Numbered from the stretch's first letter, positions 1-9,257 are shown. The stretch is DNA of 64,000 nt from Ignavibacteriota bacterium (GCA_002698995.1 PAAX01000012.1:1-64000); one strand, 5' to 3'. Notes: generated by a model not told the origin, from the letters alone. Made by a program: numbers and translations.

Positions 1-74
1 TTCTCAATAATTTTGAGTTTAGTCCCCATAAATATATATCAAAGAACATCTTACAGCAATTTTAGCAACACTTT

Positions 75-2069
75 TTGACTATTATACCCGAAATGACAAC
101 TGCAGTCATTGAACTTGACGGTGTTACTGTTACATCTGAATTTTTTAATAATGAACCGACCGAGTTAAACAGCATTACAAGTTTCAGTTATGAAGAGATT
201 AGAAGAGCTCCGGGAGGATTTGAAGATGTTGTACGCGCCCTCTCTGTATTACCCGGCGTAGCAAAGCAGAGCGCAGGAAGAAATGATTTAGTTGTAAGAG
301 GCGGAGCTCCTTCGGAGAATTTATATTTAGTTGACGGTTTTGTTGTACCGAACATTAATCACTTTGGAAACCAAGGTGCAACGGGTGGTCCGCTTAGTTT
401 TATTAATTTAGATTTTGTAAATGAAACAACATTTTCAACCGGCGGATTTTCTGCAATATACGGCGATAAACTCTCGTCTGTTCTTTCAATTGATCTGCGT
501 GAAGGAAGAAACGACAGAATTGGCGGCAAAGGAACAATTTCTGCAAGCCAATTTGGATTGAATTTAGAGGGACCAATTTCAAGCAATTCCGATTTTCTAT
601 TTTCAGTAAGAAGAAGTTATCTTGATTTTATTTTTAATGTTGCCGGATTCAATTTTGTTCCTGAATACTGGGATGTGCTTTCAAAATTTAATTTTGATGC
701 AGATAATAAAAATAAATTCTCGTTCCTTTTTGTAGGTGCTTTTGATAATGTGAAATTCAATAACGAAACCTCAGAAGATATTTATGAAAACTCTAGAATA
801 CTCGGTTCAAATCAAAACCAGTATTTAGCAGGATTTTCATACAGACATTTATTCAATGATGGATTTTACACTATTCGCTTAAGCAGAAATTTTACTGATT
901 TTGATTCATCTCAAAGAGATACATTATTTAACCCGATCTTTCTTAATCAGTCGAGAGAAGGGGAAAATGAACTTAAAGGAGATTTGGTATATAAGCTCTC
1001 TCCAAATTCTGAATTCAGTTTTGGCGCTTCGGTTAAAAATATAAAGTTCTCTGCAGATATTCTTCTTCCCAATTTTATAACTTCTTTTGGTGATACATTA
1101 AGTATCACAAACCTATCAACAGAAAGAAGATATACTAAGTCGGCATTTTATTCACAGTTCAGCTCAGTTTTATTTAACAGATTAAGATTGAATGCTGGAT
1201 TGCGCTTAGATTATTTTGATGCAATAAATACGAAGTTTTATCTTAGTCCAAGATTCTCACTTTCTTATAAATTAACCGAGCTCACAACTTTAAGTGCAAG
1301 TACGGGAATCTATTATCAAAGTCCTTCTTACATATGGCTTGCCGCAGATGCAAGAAACAAAGATTTAACTTCTGTAAAAGTAAATCAGTTTGTTGTGGGG
1401 ATAGAACATCTTTTAAGAGCAGATACAAGAATTAAGCTGGAAGGTTTTTATAAAGATTACAAAGATTATCCGGCAAGCAAGCTGAGAAACTATCTTGTTT
1501 TGGCCAATACCGGTGCGGGCTTTGGCGGTGGTGATGATAATTTTTCATCGTTCGGTTTGGAGCATTTGGTAAGTGAAGGATTCGGTTATTCAAGAGGACT
1601 AGAACTTTCTGCACAGAAAAAATCTTCAGAAGTTCCTCATTATGCAATTATGAGTTTAACATACAGCGAAACAAAATATACTCCGCTTGACGGAATTGAG
1701 CGATACGGAAGCTATGATCAAAGATGGATTTTTAATTTAAGCGGCGGTTATATTTTTAACGAAAAATGGGAAGCCGCAATTAAATTTAGAATGGCAACAG
1801 GAAATCCTTATACTCCTTTTAATAATAACGGTACGCAGTCTCAAATTCTTTATAACACAGCAAGATTTGATTTACAGCATAGTTTAGATTTTCGTGTTGA
1901 TAGAAGATGGGATTTTGACGGATGGACTTTAATAACTTATCTCGATATTCAAAATATTTATAACCAGAAAAATGTTTCAACAATCCGCTGGGATTATAGA
2001 ACTAATTCTATCGATGAAAATTCGGAGATCGGAATTTTACCTTCTATAGGAATTAGTGTGGAATTTTAA
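75..2069 (+). CDS. TonB-dependent receptor, N-terminus missing
   Basis: Outer-membrane TonB-dependent receptor. The plug domain is clear (SFSYEEIRRAPGGFEDVVRA, then LPGVA and VVRGGAPSENLYLVDG), followed by a long beta-barrel with alternating aromatic strands and a C-terminal ISVEF. Bacteroidota/Ignavibacteriota relatives normally begin with a signal peptide and a carboxypeptidase-like regulatory domain of about 100 residues. Here the reading frame opens only at a TTG without a clear ribosome binding site, and an in-frame TAG lies at 63-65. The residues just before the plug (VIELDGVTVTSEFF) look like the end of the missing domain, so this is probably a 5'-broken gene or one cut by a frameshift near the window edge. 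Substrate unknown. Confidence 0.85.
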   Translation: MTIIPEMTTAVIELDGVTVTSEFFNNEPTELNSITSFSYEEIRRAPGGFEDVVRALSVLPGVAKQSAGRNDLVVRGGAPSENLYLVDGFVVPNINHFGNQGATGGPLSFINLDFVNETTFSTGGFSAIYGDKLSSVLSIDLREGRNDRIGGKGTISASQFGLNLEGPISSNSDFLFSVRRSYLDFIFNVAGFNFVPEYWDVLSKFNFDADNKNKFSFLFVGAFDNVKFNNETSEDIYENSRILGSNQNQYLAGFSYRHLFNDGFYTIRLSRNFTDFDSSQRDTLFNPIFLNQSREGENELKGDLVYKLSPNSEFSFGASVKNIKFSADILLPNFITSFGDTLSITNLSTERRYTKSAFYSQFSSVLFNRLRLNAGLRLDYFDAINTKFYLSPRFSLSYKLTELTTLSASTGIYYQSPSYIWLAADARNKDLTSVKVNQFVVGIEHLLRADTRIKLEGFYKDYKDYPASKLRNYLVLANTGAGFGGGDDNFSSFGLEHLVSEGFGYSRGLELSAQKKSSEVPHYAIMSLTYSETKYTPLDGIERYGSYDQRWIFNLSGGYIFNEKWEAAIKFRMATGNPYTPFNNNGTQSQILYNTARFDLQHSLDFRVDRRWDFDGWTLITYLDIQNIYNQKNVSTIRWDYRTNSIDENSEIGILPSIGISVEF

Positions 2070-2078
2070 AGATTAATT

Positions 2079-2106
2079 AAGCCGGAATCAATTCCGGCTT
2101 TGTTTG
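2079..2106 (+). terminator. Rho-independent terminator candidate
   Basis: Perfect 10-bp inverted repeat (2079-2088 with 2091-2100) separated by CA and followed by TGTTTGT. It lies directly after the receptor gene. The T-tract is weak, so termination is likely but not certain. Confidence 0.6.
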
Positions 2107-2134
2107 TAATTATTCCTTACTATATTTACTTGCA

Positions 2135-2791
2135 ATGATAAAAGCAGATCACAAATATTGGGCAAGAGCCTTATTTAACAGATACATAAAAAGACTCTTC
2201 AATAAACACTTCAATGGTTTTCTGCTGATCAATAATCTGCCCGAAATAAAAGATAAGAAATTGATTATAACTCCAAATCATTTCAGCTGGTGGGATGGAT
2301 TTTTTATCGACTTTATAAACGAAAAGTTGATCAAAAGAAAACTACATATTTTGATGCTGGAAGATCAACTAAAGCGGTATTGGTTTTTCAGAAAACTCGG
2401 TGCGTATGGATTTAATCCTTCAAATCCCAAAAGCATTATTGAAGCAGTAAATTACACAAAGGAAGTTCTTGATGATAAAAAGAATTTTTCTATAATTTAT
2501 CCTCAAGGGGAAATATTTCCTTATGATCAAAATCCAATTATGTTAAAAGATGGATTGAAATACTTTGTTAAAAACTCAAGTGATGATTTGGTTGTTCTTC
2601 CAATTGCATTTAAAATTCAATATGAAGAAGAGAAGCTTCCAAATATATATTGCAGATTTGGAGAATTGCTGAATTCTGAGCATGTTAAACAAAACTTCAG
2701 TTTATTTAAGGATGCTTTTGTTGATAATATTGATAAGCTTAATAAAGATTCGCAAAATAAAATACAGTCAAAAAACTTATTCGATTTATGA
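2135..2791 (+). CDS. PlsC-type acyltransferase of carotenoid operon
   Basis: Lysophospholipid-acyltransferase-like (PlsC) protein, 218 residues. The catalytic H-x4-D motif is NHFSWWD (His49, Asp54), and YPQGEIFP around 130 corresponds to the second acceptor-binding motif. It overlaps the following glycosyltransferase gene by four bases (ATGA), heading a four-gene operon with CruF- and CrtW-like genes. By analogy with green sulfur bacteria, where CruD acylates a carotenoid glycoside made by CruC, I infer it adds a fatty acyl chain to a glycosylated carotenoid. A general phospholipid acyltransferase cannot be excluded from sequence alone. Confidence 0.75.
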   Translation: MIKADHKYWARALFNRYIKRLFNKHFNGFLLINNLPEIKDKKLIITPNHFSWWDGFFIDFINEKLIKRKLHILMLEDQLKRYWFFRKLGAYGFNPSNPKSIIEAVNYTKEVLDDKKNFSIIYPQGEIFPYDQNPIMLKDGLKYFVKNSSDDLVVLPIAFKIQYEEEKLPNIYCRFGELLNSEHVKQNFSLFKDAFVDNIDKLNKDSQNKIQSKNLFDL

Positions 2792-3888
2792 TTCAAGAAA
2801 TTCTATTTTACTCTATTTTAGTCCCAGTTGTAATTACAACTCTAATTTCTATTTATAATTTATTTACTGCTCCGGTCATTTATAACAAAGATAAACCTGT
2901 TGAAGAAGAATTGATTTCTGTATTAATTCCGGCAAGAAATGAAGAGAAGAATATTGGAAATTGCCTATCATCATTGATTAACCAGAGTTACAAGAACTTA
3001 GAAATCATTGTACTGAATGATCTTTCGACTGATGATACAGAAAAAGTTGTTTTAAGTTATGCGGAAGATAAAAGGGTTAAGCTATTAAACGGACTTGATT
3101 TGCCACAAGCCTGGCTTGGGAAAAACTGGGCTTGCAGTCAGCTATCAAAAGCTGCAAGAGGCAAAATCTTATTATTTATTGATGCAGATGTGACATTAAA
3201 AGAGCATGCAATTGTTAATGCTTACAGCAAGTTTCTAAAAAGAAAAGTAAAAATGTTATCTCTGTTTCCTACTCAAAAAATTAAATCTTTTGGTAATCAT
3301 TTAATAACTCCTTTGATGAACTGGCTGCTGTTGACTTTTCTTCCATTAAAAAAAGTTTATTCGTCAAAAAATAAATCCTTTGTGGCTGCAAACGGTCAGT
3401 TTATAATGATTGATAAAAATACTTATACTGAAATTGGCGGACACGAATCAGTGAGAAGCAAGGTGGTTGAGGATATGGAAATCGCCAGAAAATTAAAATC
3501 TCTTAATCACAAAATTATAACTTGCGTTGGTGGAGATGCTGTTTTCTGCAATATGTATAACAGTTTTGAAGATGGAGTAACCGGTTTTTCAAAAAATTTT
3601 TATAAAGGATTTAATGTCTCTCCATTTATTTTCGTTTTTATTTTTCACTTTTTCCTATTTCTCTATTTCGTTCCTGCTCTTTTAAGTTTAGTAAACTTTA
3701 CTTACATATATATTGTTGTCCTTATTATAATTGGAAGAGTTGCCGTATCAATAACAAGCAGACAAAATATTTTGATGAATGTTTTTTTGCATCTTCCTCA
3801 AATGTTAATTATGTACATGATCGGCTGGAAATCTTTATTAAACACTTTGAATGGAAATGTTGAATGGAAGGGACGAAAAATAAAATAG
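2788..3888 (+). CDS. family 2 glycosyltransferase, carotenoid type (CruC/CruG/CrtQ-like)
   Basis: Family 2 glycosyltransferase of 366 residues: N-terminal membrane segment, GT-A domain starting VLIPARNEEKNIGNCL, nucleotide-binding D-x-D (DAD at 132-134), QFIM and the VVEDMEIA stretch, then two or three C-terminal membrane helices. The sequence LDLPQAWLGKNWAC is typical of the CrtQ/CruG/CruC group that glycosylates carotenoids. It overlaps the upstream acyltransferase by 4 nt and the downstream cruF by 25 nt. Likely role: attaches a sugar to the hydroxyl made by CruF. Sugar identity is unknown. Confidence 0.8.
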   Translation: MIQEILFYSILVPVVITTLISIYNLFTAPVIYNKDKPVEEELISVLIPARNEEKNIGNCLSSLINQSYKNLEIIVLNDLSTDDTEKVVLSYAEDKRVKLLNGLDLPQAWLGKNWACSQLSKAARGKILLFIDADVTLKEHAIVNAYSKFLKRKVKMLSLFPTQKIKSFGNHLITPLMNWLLLTFLPLKKVYSSKNKSFVAANGQFIMIDKNTYTEIGGHESVRSKVVEDMEIARKLKSLNHKIITCVGGDAVFCNMYNSFEDGVTGFSKNFYKGFNVSPFIFVFIFHFFLFLYFVPALLSLVNFTYIYIVVLIIIGRVAVSITSRQNILMNVFLHLPQMLIMYMIGWKSLLNTLNGNVEWKGRKIK

Positions 3889-4511
3889 AATTCCTTGGAA
3901 TTTTATTTTTCTATATAATTTATTCGGTTGGAATTGCCGGACATATTATTAATCCGACAAGAGAGTTAATGATTCTCCTTACTCCTTTTACTCTTCTATT
4001 ATCTTCACTTGTGCTCTTCTATTTCCTTTGGAAGGAAGAGAGCAGAAAATTATTTGTTTGGCTGTCAGCAACTTACTTTATTACTTTTTCTCTAGAAGTA
4101 ATTGGAGTAAAAACCGGAATAATATTTGGAAGCTACAATTACGGCAATGTGCTGGGAGTAAAACTTCTTGAAACCCCTTTAATTATTGGCTTAAACTGGG
4201 TTTTTGTTATATTCGGCGCATACATTTTAACTTTAAAAATCACTTCAAAGAAAATATTTCTACCGATAATGACCGCCTTTCTTGCTCTTGCATTTGATTA
4301 CTTTATGGAGCCGGTCGCAATTTATCTGAATTATTGGACTTGGGACGGTTCTGTTATTCCGCTTCAGAATTATGCCGCTTGGTTTATAATTGCCTTTTTC
4401 TTTGCATCAATTTTGAGTTATTTAAAAGTTGAAATAAAAGGAAAGATTTTTGCACATTATTTTGTAATTCAGTTTTTCTTTTTTGTAATACTAAACTTGG
4501 TAATTACTTAA
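3864..4511 (+). CDS. cruF: carotenoid 1',2'-hydratase-like membrane protein
   Basis: Polytopic membrane protein of 215 residues with about seven hydrophobic segments. The signatures FGSYNYGNVLG, then ETPLIIGLNWVFVIFGAY and FDYFMEPVAIYLNYWTWDG, match the CruF (DUF422) family, which hydrates the psi-end group of gamma-carotene-type pigments in cyanobacteria and other bacteria. It overlaps the glycosyltransferase by 25 nt and the ketolase start by 1 nt (TAATG), so the three are translationally coupled. Family assignment is strong; the exact substrate is inferred. Confidence 0.85.
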   Translation: MEGTKNKIEFLGILFFYIIYSVGIAGHIINPTRELMILLTPFTLLLSSLVLFYFLWKEESRKLFVWLSATYFITFSLEVIGVKTGIIFGSYNYGNVLGVKLLETPLIIGLNWVFVIFGAYILTLKITSKKIFLPIMTAFLALAFDYFMEPVAIYLNYWTWDGSVIPLQNYAAWFIIAFFFASILSYLKVEIKGKIFAHYFVIQFFFFVILNLVIT

Positions 4512-5185
4512 TGGGATTATTAATTGCTTTACTAATAATATCTCTCTGGTTTACTCATTTATTTTACATATTAACTACGGTTGAAGTTAATTTCTTTTCA
4601 CCCTTGTTTTATTTTCATGTTCTCCTTCAAGGTTATTTGTACACCGGTTTATTTATTACTGCTCACGATGCAATGCACGGTACAGTTCTTCCTAAAAATA
4701 AAATTGTAAATAAAATTATTGGTTCTATTTCTTCTTTCCTTTTTGCCGGAATGAGTTATAACAGATTGATTAAAAATCATATGAAACACCATAAGCATCC
4801 GGGAACTGAAAATGATCCGGACTTTTACACAAAATCACAAAACTTTTTTATTTGGTGGGGATCTTTCCTTTTTAGATACACAACAATTCCACAATTGATT
4901 GTTATGGGAATTTCTTACAACATTTTAAAGATATGGATTAACGAAATTAATTTATGGTTCTTCTGGATTATTCCCGCTTTTATCGGAACATTTCAATTAT
5001 TTTTTTTCGGAACTTATCTACCTCATAAAAAACCTCATGATCATAACATGGAGCCGCATAAAGCAAGAACTCAAAAAAAGAATCATCTTTGGGCTATGTT
5101 TAGCTGTTACTTTTTCGGATATCACTTTGAACATCACGATTCCCCCGGAACACCTTGGTGGAAATTATATAAAATGAAAGGTTGA
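4511..5185 (+). CDS. crtW: beta-carotene ketolase (CrtW type)
   Basis: Membrane di-iron oxygenase of the CrtW ketolase group, 224 residues. Histidine boxes are HDAMHG (52-57), HMKHHKH (90-96) followed by PGTENDPDF, FGTYLPH (166-172) and FGYHFEHHDSPGTPWW (203 on). The last motif separates CrtW ketolases from ordinary fatty acid desaturases and CrtR hydroxylases. It is the fourth gene of the carotenoid operon and probably introduces a 4-keto group on the beta-ring of a monocyclic carotenoid. Backbone genes (crtB, crtI, a lycopene cyclase) are not in the window. Confidence 0.9.
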   Translation: MGLLIALLIISLWFTHLFYILTTVEVNFFSPLFYFHVLLQGYLYTGLFITAHDAMHGTVLPKNKIVNKIIGSISSFLFAGMSYNRLIKNHMKHHKHPGTENDPDFYTKSQNFFIWWGSFLFRYTTIPQLIVMGISYNILKIWINEINLWFFWIIPAFIGTFQLFFFGTYLPHKKPHDHNMEPHKARTQKKNHLWAMFSCYFFGYHFEHHDSPGTPWWKLYKMKG

Positions 5186-5273
5186 TTTATTATATTTGAT
5201 ATAATCTATTAGATAAGTTTGTTAATTTTTTGTTCACGGTTTCTGTTAAAATAATTTCGAAGAGTATTTTATT

Positions 5274-6257
5274 ATGCTGATTAATAAAGAACTTTTAATC
5301 CGTTCTTTAAAGAAAAGAAATTTGGGAAATTTTCTATTCTTTAAGATAAAAGATATACTGGGAAAACAACCTGAACCCGATTATGATTTTCCTTTACTGA
5401 TTAATATAGAAACCTCCAGCGTGTGCAATCTTAAATGTATTCATTGTCCGCCACAGCTTAACGAATTCAAATCTGAAAGAAGAAAGCACAATTTTATTGA
5501 TCTCTCGATATTCAATAAAATTATGGATGAAATTGATCGGCATGGCAAAAGAAGTATTTCTCTTCATAAAGATGGTGAGCCTTTAATTCATCCTCAAATT
5601 TCTTCTATTCTAAATAGAGTAAAGAAAAATAAAGATCATAAAGTTTATATAACTACAAACGGCCATTACTTAACGGAAGAAAACATAAAACTTATTCTCG
5701 AAAATAGAATTGATATTATTAATCTAAGTATTGGTGCGGCTACAAAAGAATTTTATGAACTTGTAAGGGGAAAAAGATTTGAAAGAGTGATAAGTAATAT
5801 ACATAATTTATTGGAAGCAATTAAAGAATCGGAATGGAAGCCGAGAGTTCTGGTTCAAATCATAAACCTTAAGGAAATTAATGAGATTGATTCTCAAATA
5901 GAGGCGTTCAAAGAATATTGGCAGAATTATGATGTTGAACTTGCTGTTTGGGATAAATTAAATTGGGGAGTATTTGATAATGATTCCGATTTTAAATTCC
6001 GCTATCCATGTTATTCTTTATGGGAATCTTTCAATATAAATTCCAATAATAATGTTACAGCCTGCTGCATGGATTGGAAGCAGGAATTACTCTTTGGAAA
6101 TATCTCCGAACAGAGCATTGAAGATATATGGAAGGGTAAAGAAATTGATACTTTACGCAAAATTCATATTGAAGGAAAGGAAGATGAAGTACAAGCATGC
6201 AAAAAATGCAACTATTGGTTTTGGCAGCCAAGATTAATGAATTATCAAAATAATTGA
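5274..6257 (+). CDS. radical SAM protein with SPASM-like C-terminus
   Basis: Radical S-adenosylmethionine enzyme, 327 residues. The cluster motif is C51-x3-C55-x2-C58 (CNLKCIHC). The C-terminal part carries further cysteines (FRYPCYSLWE, VTACCMDW, ACKKCNYW) of the SPASM/twitch type that binds auxiliary iron-sulfur clusters. The GNISEQSIEDIWKG stretch is typical of SPASM proteins. Substrate is not evident; the neighbouring small membrane protein and the upstream carotenoid operon do not identify it. Candidate roles include lipid or glycan modification or peptide maturation. Confidence 0.85.
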   Translation: MLINKELLIRSLKKRNLGNFLFFKIKDILGKQPEPDYDFPLLINIETSSVCNLKCIHCPPQLNEFKSERRKHNFIDLSIFNKIMDEIDRHGKRSISLHKDGEPLIHPQISSILNRVKKNKDHKVYITTNGHYLTEENIKLILENRIDIINLSIGAATKEFYELVRGKRFERVISNIHNLLEAIKESEWKPRVLVQIINLKEINEIDSQIEAFKEYWQNYDVELAVWDKLNWGVFDNDSDFKFRYPCYSLWESFNINSNNNVTACCMDWKQELLFGNISEQSIEDIWKGKEIDTLRKIHIEGKEDEVQACKKCNYWFWQPRLMNYQNN

Positions 6258-6292
6258 CTATTTTTTGATTTCTATTTTAATGAGTTCGTACT

Positions 6293-6856
6293 ATGAACAA
6301 GAAATACATCAATATAATTTTTTCATCAATTATCGGATTGGGTTTATCTCTCATAATTGGATTATGGTTTTTCGGTTATTCTGTTTTTGATGTTAATCAC
6401 CCGGCATTTTTATTTCTATCTTATGGCTTTTTTGGTTCTCTATTTTTTGCTCTTCAAAATTATGGAACCAAAACAGAATTGTACTTAAGTTTTCCATTTG
6501 TATTGATTATTCAAATGGCAATTATGGGAAGCTCAACCCCGGACTCTTATTATTTGAGAGATTTTTTATTAATTACAAGTTTATTCCTTTCGGTTTACTT
6601 GTTTACTCTAATTAACAATAAGGTTATCGGCGAGCAAAAATCGATAGTTTATAGAGCTCTTGTTTTTTCTGTTCTTTATTCTTTTAGTAATGCTCTTTTC
6701 GGCGGACTATTATTCGTAATTCAATCGGGTAATTTTACTCCCGAATTATCAATCATGATTTTCTATGCTCAATTTGCTTTTCTTATCGGATTTGCAATTT
6801 CATTTGGATTTAATATTTATCGTTATCTATTAATTAAAAAATTTACCGGCGAATAA
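6293..6856 (+). CDS. hypothetical six-helix membrane protein
   Basis: Small integral membrane protein of 187 residues with about five or six hydrophobic helices and short loops. I do not recognise a family. It begins 36 nt after the radical SAM gene and may be cotranscribed with it. It ends two bases before the convergent methyltransferase gene. Confidence 0.6.
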   Translation: MNKKYINIIFSSIIGLGLSLIIGLWFFGYSVFDVNHPAFLFLSYGFFGSLFFALQNYGTKTELYLSFPFVLIIQMAIMGSSTPDSYYLRDFLLITSLFLSVYLFTLINNKVIGEQKSIVYRALVFSVLYSFSNALFGGLLFVIQSGNFTPELSIMIFYAQFAFLIGFAISFGFNIYRYLLIKKFTGE

Positions 6857-6858
6857 TT

Positions 6859-7605
6859 CTAAAATTTAATTCTCTTTAAAACCGTAAAGCCATTGCAGTA
6901 TGGATAATGTCTTACTAAAAACTCATTACGGTAATCTGCAAAAAAGCCGGATTCATTATAGTCTGCTTTTATAAATTCCTCAACACCTTTAATTACACCT
7001 CTTCCGTTGTTCCATCCGCTCTTTACCGATCCATCTAATCTGGAATAAACTCCGTCTCCCATATTAGTATCATGAAACATCAATGTTCCTTCTTCGGTTA
7101 GGTGGTTTTTCCAGACATCAATTTCTTCAACTGTATGTTCATAATTATGCGAAGTATCAATAAAAATCACATCAGCTTTTTCGGGGAGATTATTATTTCT
7201 GCACCATTCGGTAAATTTTGATTTTCCGAATTCAACATCATCAGCTTTTATAAATTTCCATCTATCTTGGTACTTAACTTTCACATTCGAACAATCTTCA
7301 ATATCAATGCTTACAACTTTGCAATTGGCTATTTCTGCTGCAGCAAGAAGAGCTTTGGTACTTTCTCCTCCTCTGGTTCCCAATTCAATAATAAGTTTTG
7401 GTTTTGCTTCTAAAGTATGATAAAAAATTGTAGAAAGATGGTCTGAAATATCTGAGCTTTCGGGATATCCATCTAAAGAATAAATTAGTTTTTCGGAATA
7501 AAACTCCTGTTTATATTTTCTTCCGCCTCTTAACCGAAGCTTTCTTTTAACATAAGATTTCCGCCAAGATTCTTTTCTTTCTTTGTACCATGATGAAAAC
7601 GACAT
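6859..7605 (-). CDS. class I SAM-dependent methyltransferase (CmcI/Methyltransf_24-like)
   Basis: Rossmann-fold methyltransferase of about 248 residues. Motif I is IIELGTRGGESTKALL, the acidic motif II CKVVSIDIEDC, and DVIFIDTSHNYEHTVEEID and GTLMFHDTN resemble the cephalosporin-hydroxylase/macrocin O-methyltransferase group, whose histidine and aspartates can bind a metal. I place the start at the ATG at 7605 because it is preceded by AGGA at proper spacing; the longer TTG start at 7626 has no such site. Substrate unknown, perhaps a sugar or surface glycan. Confidence 0.75.
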   Translation of the reverse strand: MSFSSWYKERKESWRKSYVKRKLRLRGGRKYKQEFYSEKLIYSLDGYPESSDISDHLSTIFYHTLEAKPKLIIELGTRGGESTKALLAAAEIANCKVVSIDIEDCSNVKVKYQDRWKFIKADDVEFGKSKFTEWCRNNNLPEKADVIFIDTSHNYEHTVEEIDVWKNHLTEEGTLMFHDTNMGDGVYSRLDGSVKSGWNNGRGVIKGVEEFIKADYNESGFFADYRNEFLVRHYPYCNGFTVLKRIKF

Positions 7606-7626
7606 AATAATTCCTAATAAAATCAA

Positions 7627-7929
7627 TTAAGGTCTCAAATTTATCTAATTACTAATAAAGTTTGATAATTTATTACACATTTTTTGGGGAATTTCATCAC
7701 TCCAAAAATTAATTTGAAGTTTTCTTTAACTAAAACCATCTTTAAGCGATTTTTAATGATTTTAAATCTTACCAAATATTATTAAATCAATAACTCGTCT
7801 CTTATCATATTAATAATGGTTGTTCGTAGAGCATGCTTAAATTGTTCATAAATGCGCTCTTTTAGAGGATATTCTTTCGGAATAATTATTGAATGAACGT
7901 AATGTCAATAATCAAAAACCGGAGGAGAA
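7627..7929. other. intergenic region with one inverted repeat
   Basis: About 300 bases between divergent genes, AT-rich. It holds an 8-bp inverted repeat (ATTATTGA at 7885-7892, TCAATAAT at 7905-7912) 9 nt before the GGAGGA ribosome binding site of the downstream gene. This could be an operator or a 5'-UTR hairpin. I see no further gene. Confidence 0.4.
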
Positions 7930-9177
7930 ATGAAAAAATTTCTTACTACATTATTATTTCTTGGTCTATTCTCATTTAGCTTAATTGCTCAAGCACCAAT
8001 AATGAGTTTCGATTCAATGGCTGATAGTCCAAATTTTACAATATTAAATGAAGGACCGCCAAGCGCAGCAGTTTTATCTAACGAAACAATCGATTTTCAA
8101 GAAGGAAGCGGAGCATTAAAAGTTCAATATACAATCGGTTCATTTCATCCATGGGGTAGTTTTACAAGCTTGGTTTATAATAAACCTGAAGCTGCTCCTT
8201 TTATGGATTTTACCGGAAGCAGTTATTTAAAAATTTGGATTAAGGTATTAAATGCTCCTGCTAATCCCGATTTTATGTTTTTCCGTCTTCATATAGGTGA
8301 TCAGCCTAACGGTACCGGTCCGATTGAAGAGTACATTTATGAAAATGCAACTGCGTTAGATGCAGTTGGCGATTGGTTTGAATTGGAAATGCCTCTTATT
8401 GAAAGAGTAAGCGACGGCAATACAACTCCAAATAATGAAGGATTTGTTGTAATGCCTTTAGGTTGGGGAGGAGCTAGAAACAATGGTACATTGGATTTAG
8501 ATGCTATTGTGAATTTCACATTAGTAGCTACTACAATCGGCTGGACAGACCCCGCAAATATTCCAGCCGATTCAGTAACTGTTTTGTTTGATTTCTTTAA
8601 CAGAGACGGCGCCGTTATTCCGGTTGAGCTTACTTCTTTTTCTGCAGTTTCTTCAAATCAAGATGTAATACTTAATTGGATAACCGCTACAGAGGTTAAC
8701 AATCTTAGATTTGAAATCGAAAGAAAATCTCAAAATTCCGAATATCAAACAGTGGGCTCGGTACAAGGAAAAGGAACAACCACTGAAATTTCAAATTACA
8801 GTTTTGTAGATAAAAATCTTAATGAAGGAACTTATACTTACCGCTTAAAGCAAATAGATTTTGACGGTACAACAAGTTTCTCTAATGAAGTTGAAACAAC
8901 AATTGAAATTCCTCTTGAATACAGCTTAAATCAAAATTATCCTAATCCTTTTAATCCTTCTACCAGCATTGAATATTCTGTAGTAAGTAATGAATATGTT
9001 AGTCTTAAGGTTTATGATATTATAGGAAATGAAGTAGCAACCTTGGTAAACGAGAAGAAAGATGCGGGCAAATACAGTGTTAATTTTGATGCATCAAACC
9101 TTACAAGCGGAGTATATATTTATAAACTTTCTACAAACAATTTTGTACAAACCAAGAAAATGATGTTAGTAAAATAA
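7930..9177 (+). CDS. secreted T9SS cargo protein, unknown function
   Basis: Secreted protein of 415 residues. Signal peptide at 1-20 (MKKFLTTLLFLGLFSFSLIA, cut before QA). The N-terminal half resembles a beta-sandwich carbohydrate-binding or laminin-G-like module. A fibronectin-like region follows (VELTSFSAVSSNQDVILNWI, TYTYRLKQIDFDG), then the type IX sorting domain (QNYPNPFNPSTSIEYSV, YDIIGNEVATL, GVYIYKL, KKMMLVK). It should be exported by T9SS and anchored or released at the cell surface. A strong GGAGGAG site precedes the ATG, and a terminator follows. Confidence 0.85.
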   Translation: MKKFLTTLLFLGLFSFSLIAQAPIMSFDSMADSPNFTILNEGPPSAAVLSNETIDFQEGSGALKVQYTIGSFHPWGSFTSLVYNKPEAAPFMDFTGSSYLKIWIKVLNAPANPDFMFFRLHIGDQPNGTGPIEEYIYENATALDAVGDWFELEMPLIERVSDGNTTPNNEGFVVMPLGWGGARNNGTLDLDAIVNFTLVATTIGWTDPANIPADSVTVLFDFFNRDGAVIPVELTSFSAVSSNQDVILNWITATEVNNLRFEIERKSQNSEYQTVGSVQGKGTTTEISNYSFVDKNLNEGTYTYRLKQIDFDGTTSFSNEVETTIEIPLEYSLNQNYPNPFNPSTSIEYSVVSNEYVSLKVYDIIGNEVATLVNEKKDAGKYSVNFDASNLTSGVYIYKLSTNNFVQTKKMMLVK

Positions 9178-9226
9178 GGAGAGATCACTTATAAGTAACT
9201 AATAACTTTCCCAAAACATGAGCGTT

Positions 9227-9257
9227 AGGCTTCCTCCCAAAAGGAAGCCTTTTTTAT
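9227..9257 (+). terminator. Rho-independent terminator
   Basis: Perfect 9-bp stem (AGGCTTCCT at 9227-9235 with AGGAAGCCT at 9242-9250), six-base loop and a T6 tract. It ends the T9SS cargo transcript. Confidence 0.9.

Noticed and set aside
6052-6237. Open frame inside the SPASM radical SAM gene
   Set aside because: It is a shifted reading of the strongly supported radical SAM coding region with no own ribosome site.
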